Origin: Streptosporangium nondiastaticum
GTDB taxonomy: Bacteria > Actinomycetota > Actinomycetes > Streptomycetales > Streptomycetaceae
Direction of reading: 5' to 3'
Assembly: GCF_003011965.1 (NCBI RefSeq)
Contig: NZ_PXWG01000001.1
Span: forward strand, 186,001-250,000
Length of the DNA: 64,000 nt
Shown: in pieces, positions 34,380 through 41,831 of the stretch
How the letters are laid out: each line of letters opens with the position of its first letter
How positions within the stretch are numbered: the first letter of the stretch is position 1
Translations under genes and position numbers: made by a program
Notes under the pieces: generated by a model
The model's input: only the letters and a program-made list of their open reading frames with translations
What the model was told of the DNA's origin: nothing
Database searches by the model: none

Positions 34380-35034
34380 GCGTGACATAGAAGACGACAA
34401 CAAGAGCCCGGGCCCGCTGCCGCACCGCAACCGGCCTTCCTTGCCCGAACACCCCGTACGGATCGCCCTGCTGGACCTGCTCGCCGAGGCCGGCACCGTC
34501 ACCTCCACGCAAGCTGCCCAACGCCTCGGCCACAGCTCCGGCCTCTGCTCCTTCCACCTGCGGCAGCTCGCCCGGCACGGCCTCATCGAGGAGGCCCCCC
34601 ACACGGACGGCAGGGCACGGCCGTGGCAGCTGCGGTGGGGGTCTCCCGACGGGATCGAACAGGCCGACCGGGCCGACCGGGCCGACCGCACTGTCCGGGT
34701 ACCGGAAGGGTTCGACACACTCGCACGCGGCCTGGAAGACGAGAGCTACCAGCACTGGCTGGCACACCGGGGCCAGGCGCCGGCCGAGTGGCGGCACGAC
34801 GAGAGCTTCAGTGCGGTGGTCCACCTCACCCCGGAGGAGATGACCGAACTCGCCGCCTCCATCCGCGGCCTCCTGGCCGGCTACCGCGAACGGGACCGCA
34901 TGCCCGCCGCGCGCCCTGCCGGCGCCATGGCCGTAGCCGCAGTCACCCGGTTGTTCCCTCTGCTGACCGACTCCTCGGCGGAACCGGCGGCGCCCTCGGC
35001 CGACCGGCACGTTGACCGACCGACGGATTCCTGA
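34378..35034 (+). CDS. ArsR-like winged-helix transcriptional regulator
   Basis: 218 residues from the GTG at 34378 (MRDIEDDNKSPGPLPHRNRP). The winged HTH is HPVRIALLDLLAEAGTVTST, then AAQRLGHSSGLCSFHLRQLA, as in ArsR/HTH_20-type regulators. After a DRADRADR low-complexity stretch comes a ligand-type domain with FSAVVHLTPEEMTELAASIR. It is immediately downstream of two identical operators and about 145 bases upstream of an MFS transporter on the same strand, so it is the likely repressor of that exporter. The longer frame from 34354 would place the start inside the operator. Confidence 0.75.
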   Translation: MRDIEDDNKSPGPLPHRNRPSLPEHPVRIALLDLLAEAGTVTSTQAAQRLGHSSGLCSFHLRQLARHGLIEEAPHTDGRARPWQLRWGSPDGIEQADRADRADRTVRVPEGFDTLARGLEDESYQHWLAHRGQAPAEWRHDESFSAVVHLTPEEMTELAASIRGLLAGYRERDRMPAARPAGAMAVAAVTRLFPLLTDSSAEPAAPSADRHVDRPTDS

Positions 35035-35065
35035 GCGCGACCGGCGAGGTCGGCGTCCCTTCGAT

Positions 35066-35080
35066 ACAACCAATGGTTGT
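35066..35080. promoter_or_regulatory. 7+1+7 palindrome ACAACCA-A-TGGTTGT before the MFS gene
   Basis: Exact inverted halves about 100 bases upstream of the transporter start. The sequence differs from the ACTTTGCAAAGT operators, so a second regulator may act here, or this may be part of a promoter for the transporter. Confidence 0.5.
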
Positions 35081-35179
35081 GGCTTGCTGCTGAATCGGTT
35101 GTTTGATCCCTCCATCCACTACTCGCTTTGATGCTGGTGATCAGCTTGTGGTTGTTCAGAGTGGTGAGGGGGCGGCGCG

Positions 35180-36496
35180 GTGGATATGGCGGGCGGCAAG
35201 ACAGGCAGAAGGACAGACAGGAAGACAGGCAGAAAGACGGGCAGAAAGGCGGAGAAAAAGGCGCTGGGACGGAGCTTCGGACGGTTGTGGGCGGCGTACG
35301 CCGTCAGCTCCTACGGCACCTGGCTCGGGTTCGGCGCATTCCCCCTGGTCGCGATCCTCGTGCTGCACGCCGGCCCCACCCAGGTCGCGGCGCTGGCTGC
35401 CGCGGGACGGGCCGTAGGGGCCGTGGCCGCGGTGCCGCTGGGCCCCTGGGTGGAGTTTCGCCGCAAGCGACCGGTCATGGTCGCGATGGACCTGATCCGC
35501 TTCACGGCGCTGATGAGCGTCCCCGCCGCGTACGCCCTCGGCCTGCTCAGCTTCACCCAGCTCCTCGTCGTATCCGTTACCGTCGCCGCCGCCAACATCG
35601 CCTTCAACGCGGCCGGCGGCGCGTACCTCAAGGCACTCCTGCCACCGGAGGACCTGCTCATCGCCAACGGCCGCCTGGAGTCCACGACGTGGACCTCGAC
35701 CATGATCGGGCCGCCGCTCGGCGGGGCTGCGATCAGCATGTTCGGCCCGATGACCACCATTGCGGCCGATGCCGTCAGCTATCTCCTCTCGGCGCTGGGC
35801 ATCCGCGCCATCGGCGGCACAGAACCGCACCCCGCACGGACCGGAGCCCCCCGCTGGCGGCTGCGAGCAGGCGACCTGCTCGAAGGATGGCGCCACATCC
35901 TCGCGCACCCCACGCTGCGCCCGCTGTTCTTCAACACGATCATCGTCAACGGCCTGATCATGGCCTCCGAGCCGCTGCTCGCCGTCCTCTTGCTGGGCCA
36001 CCTCGGGTTCACGCCCTGGCAGTACGGTCTCGCCTTCGCGGTCCCGTGCATCGGCGGCCTCGTGGGCTCGCGCCTCGCGCGCCGGCTCGTGCCACGGTTC
36101 GGGCAGCACAAGGTGATCCTCAGCGCGGGGACGCTCCGTGCGTGCTGGTCCGTCGGGCTCGCCTTCGTCCAGCCCGGCGTCCCCGGGATCGTCCTCATCA
36201 TCGCCGTCCAACTCGGCCTGGTGACCTGCTGCGGCCTGTTCAACCCCGTGCTGGCCACCTACCGGCTCGACCACACCGACCCCGGCAAGGTGGCCCGCAC
36301 CCTCTCCGCGTGGTCGGTCAGCAGCAGCGCCGCCATCGCGGCCCTGACCGCTCTGTGGGGTCTCCTCGCAGCCCTCACCAGCCCCCGCACCGCCATAGCC
36401 GTCGCAGGAGTCGTCCTCCTGGCCACCCCGCTGCTGCTCCCGCGCCGCGAGAACGCGCCCCGGAGCACAGGGGAACGAGCCGCGAGCCTCACATGA
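35180..36496 (+). CDS. MFS transporter (enterobactin/macrolide exporter-like)
   Basis: 438 residues from the GTG at 35180 (GAGGGG upstream, 8-base spacer); an ATG lies two codons in. The first 30 residues are an unusual Lys/Arg/Thr-Gly-rich repeat (TGRRTDRKTGRKTGRKAEKK). The rest has about 12 membrane helices, starting WAAYAVSSYGTWLGFGAFPL. A PLGPWVEFRRKRPVMVAMD segment matches the A-motif loop of MFS-3 exporters (EntS/MacB-like). A proton-driven drug or metabolite exporter is likely, controlled by the upstream ArsR-like gene. Substrate unknown. Confidence 0.8.
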   Translation: MDMAGGKTGRRTDRKTGRKTGRKAEKKALGRSFGRLWAAYAVSSYGTWLGFGAFPLVAILVLHAGPTQVAALAAAGRAVGAVAAVPLGPWVEFRRKRPVMVAMDLIRFTALMSVPAAYALGLLSFTQLLVVSVTVAAANIAFNAAGGAYLKALLPPEDLLIANGRLESTTWTSTMIGPPLGGAAISMFGPMTTIAADAVSYLLSALGIRAIGGTEPHPARTGAPRWRLRAGDLLEGWRHILAHPTLRPLFFNTIIVNGLIMASEPLLAVLLLGHLGFTPWQYGLAFAVPCIGGLVGSRLARRLVPRFGQHKVILSAGTLRACWSVGLAFVQPGVPGIVLIIAVQLGLVTCCGLFNPVLATYRLDHTDPGKVARTLSAWSVSSSAAIAALTALWGLLAALTSPRTAIAVAGVVLLATPLLLPRRENAPRSTGERAASLT

Positions 36497-36675
36497 CCTC
36501 ACTACGCGGCAGGGTCCGGGGCCACCACCGCATCGCGGGAGGCACGGCCCCGCCCCACGCGCCCCCGTCGCACGAGGCGGGGCAACTGACGGACCGCTCA
36601 CCTCCATCGTCACCACGCCGCACTGTTGATCGCACCTCGTGCGCGGGCGTACGGACCGTCCAGGCGACGCTCGCT

Positions 36676-37842
36676 CTACGGGACGTCGGGATCGGTACCG
36701 CCGGCGAAGAGCGGCATCGACGTGGACTCCTCTCCCGACCACATCCACTGGCGCTCCGGGGTGACCGTCATCCCCCAGTCGTACAGGTCGGGCTCGCCCG
36801 CGGCCGACCACCAGGTCCACGCCTTCTCGAGCTCTCCGGCCAGGCGGCGCGGCCCGCCCTGGCAGACGAGGACAGTGCCGTCGTCCTGGGCGTAGAACGC
36901 CGCCCACGACGATGCGCTGTCGTTGAGCCAGGCGTTGGTCCCGTCGGCGTCGGTGCTACTGGAGATGTGCACATCCGGCAGCAGGACGCGCAACGCGAAC
37001 CGCAGGTGCCAGTCCGTGCGCAGCGGTGACAGGTCGAGGCGGGCGTGGTGCTCGTGCTCGGGATCCCGTCCGGCGCGTACCCGCGAGAAGTCTCCGTCCG
37101 GGCCACCCGTGCTCCCGCGGGCAGGCATGAACTGGGCCAGCCCCTGGACGTGCCCGCGCGCGGATTTTCCGTCCTCGGACACGGTCAGGGCCACGAGACC
37201 GAGGTGTCCCCAAGGAGTGACGATGCGGCCGCCGGGCCGGGTCTGCTCCACCCACGCCCAAGGGACGGTATCGACGGCGTAGGTGGAGATCACCCGGTCG
37301 AAGGGTTCGAGAGCCGCGGCTCGGGGATGGCCTTCGGCGCCGTCTCCGACGACCACGTGGACATCGGACCCGGTCTTCTTCAGGCGCTGCCGCGCGTGCT
37401 CCGCGAGGCCGGGGTCGGTCTCGATGCTGACGACGCGCCCGGGCCCTGTCCGGTGGGCGAGAAGGGCAGCGTTGCGGCCGGTTCCGGTCCCGAGTTCGAG
37501 CACGTGGTGGCCGGGGCGGACATCGAGGCAGTCGAGCATGTCGGCGACGACGGACTCGCACGACAGGCTGGACGTCGCCAGGCCGCCGATGACCTGGGTG
37601 ACGGCTGCTTCATAGACGTTGCCGTACACCAGTGCAGCCCACTGCCGCGGATCGGTCTCGCGGTCGACGGGCGCGTAGGCACGGCCGTCCCATTGCCAGA
37701 GCCGGTCGGGCGCGAAGCGGTCGCGGGGGAGCGCCGCGACCGCCCGGCGGATCCACGGGGAGCTCTCGGGCCACCCGTGGATCCTTTCCATCTCCGCATC
37801 GTGCGCCCGGCGCAGGGAGCTCAGTTCGTGCACCGGAGTCAT
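36676..37842 (-). CDS. PIMT-like (protein-L-isoaspartate O-methyltransferase) enzyme with C-terminal extension
   Basis: 388 residues. The N-terminal 200 residues follow the PCMT family: PRDRFAPDRLWQWDGRAYAP, then ATSSLSCESVVADMLDCLDV and the SAM motif I HHVLELGTGTGRNAALLA, followed by VVSIETDPGLAEHARQRLKK. The further 190 residues exceed a housekeeping repair PIMT (about 210 aa) and match the size of RiPP-associated or Streptomyces-specific PIMT homologues. It should transfer methyl from SAM to an Asp or isoAsp carboxyl. The ATG overlaps the stop of a 39-residue ORF (ATGA), so the two are translationally coupled. Confidence 0.8.
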   Translation of the reverse strand: MTPVHELSSLRRAHDAEMERIHGWPESSPWIRRAVAALPRDRFAPDRLWQWDGRAYAPVDRETDPRQWAALVYGNVYEAAVTQVIGGLATSSLSCESVVADMLDCLDVRPGHHVLELGTGTGRNAALLAHRTGPGRVVSIETDPGLAEHARQRLKKTGSDVHVVVGDGAEGHPRAAALEPFDRVISTYAVDTVPWAWVEQTRPGGRIVTPWGHLGLVALTVSEDGKSARGHVQGLAQFMPARGSTGGPDGDFSRVRAGRDPEHEHHARLDLSPLRTDWHLRFALRVLLPDVHISSSTDADGTNAWLNDSASSWAAFYAQDDGTVLVCQGGPRRLAGELEKAWTWWSAAGEPDLYDWGMTVTPERQWMWSGEESTSMPLFAGGTDPDVP

Positions 37843-37958
37843 TTCCTGCGCGTGCCCGACGGCGGAGGCGGGGGAGGCACCTGCCCGTCGGAATTGCCGG
37901 GCGGCGGCTTGCCCTTGTCCAAGTCCGGGTCCGGCTTGCGATGATCACCCATGGCCAT
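37839..37958 (-). CDS. 39-residue charged peptide translationally coupled to the PIMT-like gene (candidate RiPP precursor)
   Basis: ATG at 37958 (a second in-frame ATG at 37952), with GGAG 3-4 bases upstream. The peptide is highly charged and Pro-rich: N-terminal GDHRKPDPDLDKGK, a central Asn-Ser-Asp-Gly (Asp24-Gly25) and a C-terminal poly-Pro tail ending SGTRRK. No signal peptide. The TGA overlaps the ATG of the methyltransferase. Asp-Gly is the classic site of aspartimide formation once the Asp is methylated. A precursor role is inference; a small accessory protein is the alternative. Confidence 0.6.
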   Translation of the reverse strand: MAMGDHRKPDPDLDKGKPPPGNSDGQVPPPPPPSGTRRK

Positions 37959-38137
37959 CCGCTCCGTTACGTGTCGTGTTGCGGGCGGAGGGCATCGTGG
38001 CACAGCAGTCAGGAAGGGCACCAGAGGGTGTCAACCCCGCGAGGCAACGCCCTCGTCCTGCGGCAGGTGGTGTGGAACGCATGACCGGCCCGCGGCCCGC
38101 GGCCCACACCACACCGCCTCAAGGACGAGTCGACGAG

Positions 38138-38707
38138 TCAGCGGCCGGTGGGGATGGCGGCGCGGAACTTCTTGGTGAGATCCGCGCCTCGGATCACGCC
38201 GTTGGTGTGGTAGGTCAGTCCCCAGGAGTCGATGGTGGAGCCGTCGGCGAAGAGGCACATGTTCCGCAGGTGATCACGGTCGATCGGGTCGCCCGTCTTG
38301 ATCCACCCGCCGACGTCGCTCTTGTGGTTGCCGAACTGCGTGGTTCCGCCGATCGCGGCGCAGTAGGCGGCCGACGGGTTGCCCTGCGGGTGCTCCGGCA
38401 GCGGGGGCTTGCGGACGTAGGCGAGTGCAGCGAGCGTCGGCAGGCCGGCGGCGAGGGTGTCGGTCGCGACGGTGATGCGCGAGCTGTCCTCGGCGGTGAA
38501 CTCGCACAGCTGCCGTTCACCGCCAAGAGGCGTGAGCTGATGGCCGGCGTCGAAGTAGGGGTGGTACGTGGCGGGCCGGCCGCCCTGGTCGGCGCACCAG
38601 CGCGCGGGCGTGTCCGGGTGAGGCTTGGAGGGCTGGGCCGTGGCCTGCGTCGCGGCTGCGGCGACGGCGGCTGTGACGAGAGCGACGGCAAGAACGCGAG
38701 CTCGCAT
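38138..38707 (-). CDS. Secreted DUF333-family protein with two DUF333-like segments
   Basis: 189 residues. A signal peptide (RVLAVALVTAAVAAAATQ with an ATA-QP cleavage) is followed by a first Cys-containing unit (ARWCADQGGRP then RQLCEF). A second unit matches DUF333 better: NPSAAYCAAIGGTTQF, then MCLFADGSTIDSWGLTYH (Y-C-x-x-x-G-G ... C-x-F-x-D-G-S-x-I-D-x-W). DUF333 proteins are small exported or lipoprotein-like with unknown role. The four Cys could form two disulfides. It is about 180 bases upstream of the small peptide gene on the same strand. Confidence 0.7.
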   Translation of the reverse strand: MRARVLAVALVTAAVAAAATQATAQPSKPHPDTPARWCADQGGRPATYHPYFDAGHQLTPLGGERQLCEFTAEDSSRITVATDTLAAGLPTLAALAYVRKPPLPEHPQGNPSAAYCAAIGGTTQFGNHKSDVGGWIKTGDPIDRDHLRNMCLFADGSTIDSWGLTYHTNGVIRGADLTKKFRAAIPTGR

Positions 38708-38960
38708 TGTGCCTCCCGAGAAGTGTGGGGCACACAGTCTCGGACCGGCTGCGTGTACGCGTCAACAATGTGTCGGGCAATTCGAGCCGGGCGCCAGGAG
38801 GAACGCGGCGATGCCGGCCGCCCCCGTGGTCTTCCCGCCGCGTCCCACCGCAACGGCGCCGGCGAGATCCCAGCGGCGCACGGACGCGCGTCGGGGTCCC
38901 ACTGCTCAGCAGTGCCGGTGACAGCTCTTCCCAAGAGGGGGCGCCGCTTCGTCAGCCGAT

Positions 38961-39122
38961 TCAGAAAAGGAAACGCCAGTACGTCCAGAACCGAGTCGCG
39001 ATGAGCATGACGATGACGAGGTGTCAGGTCACCGGTACGGCCCATGGGAGCTCCAGCAACCCGATCACGGGCCGGCGAGGGGCCGGGACGATTCCGTGCT
39101 TGAGGTTGTGCAGGTGGTGCAC
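38961..39122 (-). pseudogene. Possible small membrane-peptide gene interrupted by TGA
   Basis: AGGAG at 39132-39136 (minus strand) precedes a GTG at 39122. The frame reads HLHNLKHGIVPAPRRPVIGL, then stops at TGA 39024-39026 after PWAVPVT. The same frame continues with HLVIVMLIATRFWTYWRFLF to a second stop at 38961, a convincing membrane helix. A TGG to TGA change would explain it. The surrounding 38708-39318 otherwise holds no gene. Confidence 0.3.
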
Positions 39123-39318
39123 CAGTGTGTTCTCCTGTCAGGCCGTCACCGGAAGGTGCGCGCCGGTGGTGTTTGCGCGCCGGTGGTGTCCGTCCGCTCC
39201 CGGTCGCCCGGGACACCGATGCAGGGACGGGCACCCCCGGCCGCCCGACCAGGAGATCGCTCGGGACGGCTGGACGGGAAGGGGCCGAACGGCCCCGAAC
39301 GCCTCTCGGCGTCCGGGC

Positions 39319-40065
39319 TCAGGAGGGAGGACGGATGAACGGCCTGTCGCGGAGGGCGACGTCTCCCGCCGGCCCGGCGGCGCGCAAGATCACATCAAGG
39401 GCGCGGTCCGGGGAAGCGGTGTAGAGCCCGCTGGCCCATGCCGCGTTGGCCTCGACCACGGCCCAGTGCCCGTCGATCAGGCCCACGTCGATGACGATGG
39501 CGGAGGGTAGTCCTGCGCCCGCTTCGGCGATTACGTCGGCGCCGAAAGCCCTCGCCGCCGCCGACAACGGCCCGAGTGCCAGACGCCCGCCGTCGGCGTA
39601 CCGGCTGCCTGTGTGCACCGCCCCGTCGAGGCAGTGGAGCCGGTACTCGGCCGTGAACGTCACGGTGTCGCTGACCAGCACCGGCGTCTCCGGTTCCACG
39701 GCGTCCGGCCCGGGCAGCCGCGAGCCGTCGGCATAGACCATCGCTCGTATGCTCTTGTCGTTCGGGGACTTGACGAACGCCGCCCGCCGCAGCGCGTAGG
39801 CCTCGGCGATCGGCATCGCGCGCACGTCGCGTCGCGTGAGCTCCTGCGGCAGGCCGGCCAGCCAGTCGTACGATGCCTCGAGCGGCGCGATTCCGTACGC
39901 CGGTGCCGCGACGTCCGCGAAATCCGGGCCTGCATGCAGATGCTCCGCGCTGCGGAGGCCGTCGGGGAGCCTGAACGAAGCGGACTGCACGGTTCGCAGT
40001 CCGCGTCGGCGAGCTGCTTGGCCGACCGATTCGGCGGAGGCGGTCAGACGAGGGGGAAACAGCAT
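39319..40065 (-). CDS. ATP-grasp domain protein (R2K type)
   Basis: 248 residues from the ATG at 40065 (MLFPPRLTASAESVGQAARR); a GTG at 40074 is also possible. The N-terminal lobe is followed by AFVKSPNDKSIRAMVY (Lys/phosphate region), a central strand TFTAEYRLHC, and the metal-binding end SAIVIDVGLIDGHWAVVEAN with the D-x-G ... E-A/x-N pattern of ATP-grasp ligases. I associate it with the R2K (DUF4343) branch, linked in comparative genomics to peptide or protein tagging. It is preceded by the 40207-40818 gene, a pair I recall co-occurring in Streptomyces. Substrate unknown. Confidence 0.7.
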   Translation of the reverse strand: MLFPPRLTASAESVGQAARRRGLRTVQSASFRLPDGLRSAEHLHAGPDFADVAAPAYGIAPLEASYDWLAGLPQELTRRDVRAMPIAEAYALRRAAFVKSPNDKSIRAMVYADGSRLPGPDAVEPETPVLVSDTVTFTAEYRLHCLDGAVHTGSRYADGGRLALGPLSAAARAFGADVIAEAGAGLPSAIVIDVGLIDGHWAVVEANAAWASGLYTASPDRALDVILRAAGPAGDVALRDRPFIRPPS

Positions 40066-40206
40066 GGTTCTCACGGCGAAGGATCATGTCTCATCCGGCG
40101 GATGGCCGCGCGGAATTATCCCTCCTGCCGTACGCCGACGAACCGCACGGATTCGCCGAGCCCGCCGCGGTCAATTGGCTTCTGCTGCCGCCGGGGCCGA
40201 AGGCGG

Positions 40207-40818
40207 CTACGACAGGGGCGGTGTCGAGGGGTCGGACCAAGCCGCCACGAGTGCTTGCCGATCCGGGAAACGGGGACCGAAGACGCTCTCCCGGATGGGT
40301 TCACCATTGAGCCAGCACACTTGCTCGGGCGCGCCGTCGCCGGTGTCGAACAGGCAGCACACTCCGCCGCTGTCGGCGGTGAGATCGGTGAACACCTTCC
40401 TTATGTTGGCCGACCGCTCGAACAAGCGGCTCATCCCCGACGTCGCGGCCCAGCATTCCACCGACGCGTAGCCAGGGTGCAGGAGGGACGCGAACCGGAT
40501 CGTGGCGTAGACGTACCCGATCCGGATGCGCCCGTCCGCCTCGGGCTGGAGGCCGCTGGTCTGCGCGTACTCACGCAGTGCGTCATCGACGTCGAACATG
40601 AGGGACGTGTCGAGCTCGAGCGTGCTGTCCGGGGAACAGTGAACAGGCTCGCTCTCGAAACAGGACGTAAACGGGAGAACAAGCTGTCCACCGCCGGGCA
40701 GGGTGACCTCAAGCGGCGGTACGGCACGGGCCGGTGGCGCCAGCTTGGCCAGATTGGCCAATGCCCTGGCGACGTTCCGAGGACGCAGATAGATGTCGTA
40801 GCCGTAGACCAGTCCCAT
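40207..40818 (-). CDS. Conserved Streptomyces protein paired with the ATP-grasp gene
   Basis: 203 residues starting MGLVYGYDIYLRPRNVARAL. It is rich in alternating hydrophobic strands: LEVTLPGGGQLVLPFTSCFE, then IRIGYVYATIRFASLLHPGY, and a C-terminal CCLFDTGDGAPEQVCWLNGE block with paired Cys. No signal or membrane segment. The start is the ATG at 40818. The gene is about 140 bases upstream of the ATP-grasp gene on the same strand, so cotranscription is likely. Function unknown; it might present a substrate or measure a ligand for the ATP-grasp enzyme (inference). Confidence 0.65.
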   Translation of the reverse strand: MGLVYGYDIYLRPRNVARALANLAKLAPPARAVPPLEVTLPGGGQLVLPFTSCFESEPVHCSPDSTLELDTSLMFDVDDALREYAQTSGLQPEADGRIRIGYVYATIRFASLLHPGYASVECWAATSGMSRLFERSANIRKVFTDLTADSGGVCCLFDTGDGAPEQVCWLNGEPIRESVFGPRFPDRQALVAAWSDPSTPPLS

Positions 40819-41089
40819 ATTTCCCCCTGTCTCAGTGCGAACCGCACCCTCTCACGCCCTGGCCCCTGGCCCCTGGCCTCTGGGCGCTTTCCGGTTTAGC
40901 CGGCGGCCACCTCATGGCGGGAGCAGCGGTTCGATCCGTGCACACGAGTCGTCGTTCACGATCCACGGCTGAGCTGTCATACGCCGCGAACGGTCGAACC
41001 ATCACATCGGTACCGCCCTGCCAAGGCGCCCCACCAAGAACCTGTTTCGAGCTCGTAGCAGCGGAGCAGCCGAGTGCTCTTCATCGGCT

Positions 41090-41630
41090 TCACTCGAGAA
41101 GCGGGAATGACACTCGCGTTTGCCACCTCGCGCCGTCATGCACCATGAGGTCCACTGACGAGACCCGGGAAGCGATGGGGAGGTGGGGGAGAATGCTGGT
41201 CTCAGTCTCGTCCAGGACAGCGTCGTCAGGGCCGTCAGCGATGGTCAAGTGGGGCACGACCTCACTGAACTTGCCACCATAGGGCGGCGCCTCGGGCCAC
41301 CGAGCAGTGATCTCCTCAGTGAGCTGACGCACTTGCGCGTCCGGCACAGGAGCGAGATACAGCACCCCCGGAAACCGTTCGCAGCTCTCAAACAGCAGGT
41401 CAAAGGCATGATGCCTGCCGATCACAGCAGTGAGGGGTCGAGCGGACGTGCGCATCTATGCGGTTCTCGTCGAGGAACGGGAACAATACGGTGACGTGTG
41501 CTGGAACCCCCTCTCGGGCTGACGGATCGAACCGTTCCCGCCATGCGCTGACAGCGGGCTCTGCGTCCGGGATCCTGGCGATGAGTCCCGTCCGGCCCGC
41601 CTGCAAGCTGCTCGTGCTGTCGTCTGCCAC
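41090..41630 (-). pseudogene. Frameshifted 2'-5' RNA ligase-like 2H phosphoesterase
   Basis: The N-terminal part starts at the ATG at 41630 (MADDSTSSLQAGRTGLIARI) and carries the first motif HVTVLFPFL. The frame derails near 41440-41455. The remainder lies in another frame: AVIGRHHAFDLLFESCERFP, then VVPHLTIADGPDD with the second HxTx motif, ending at 41090. One inserted or lost base near 41445 would restore a protein of about 177 residues. It is either a pseudogene or a sequencing error. Confidence 0.65.
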
Positions 41631-41831
41631 GGACGGAATGCTGCCACCTCAGCGGCCGACAGTCGCACGCAATCGAGCGTGAAGGTGTGTGGAACCAACG
41701 CATTCCTTCGGCCGGAAGGGTAGTTGAGGAGGCTGCGCCGCCCCTGAAAGGATCTTGCGGTGTCAAACGCGTGGGCGGTCGTCACCATGGGGCGATCACC
41801 CTGGTCAGACGACCGCAGAGGGGGCGGGAGA

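Noticed and set aside
36676..40074. Canonical graspetide cluster (precursor + ATP-grasp + methyltransferase)
   Set aside because: The ATP-grasp gene is R2K-like, is separated by the DUF333 gene and a 600-base gap, and the peptide lacks a recognisable graspetide core repeat.
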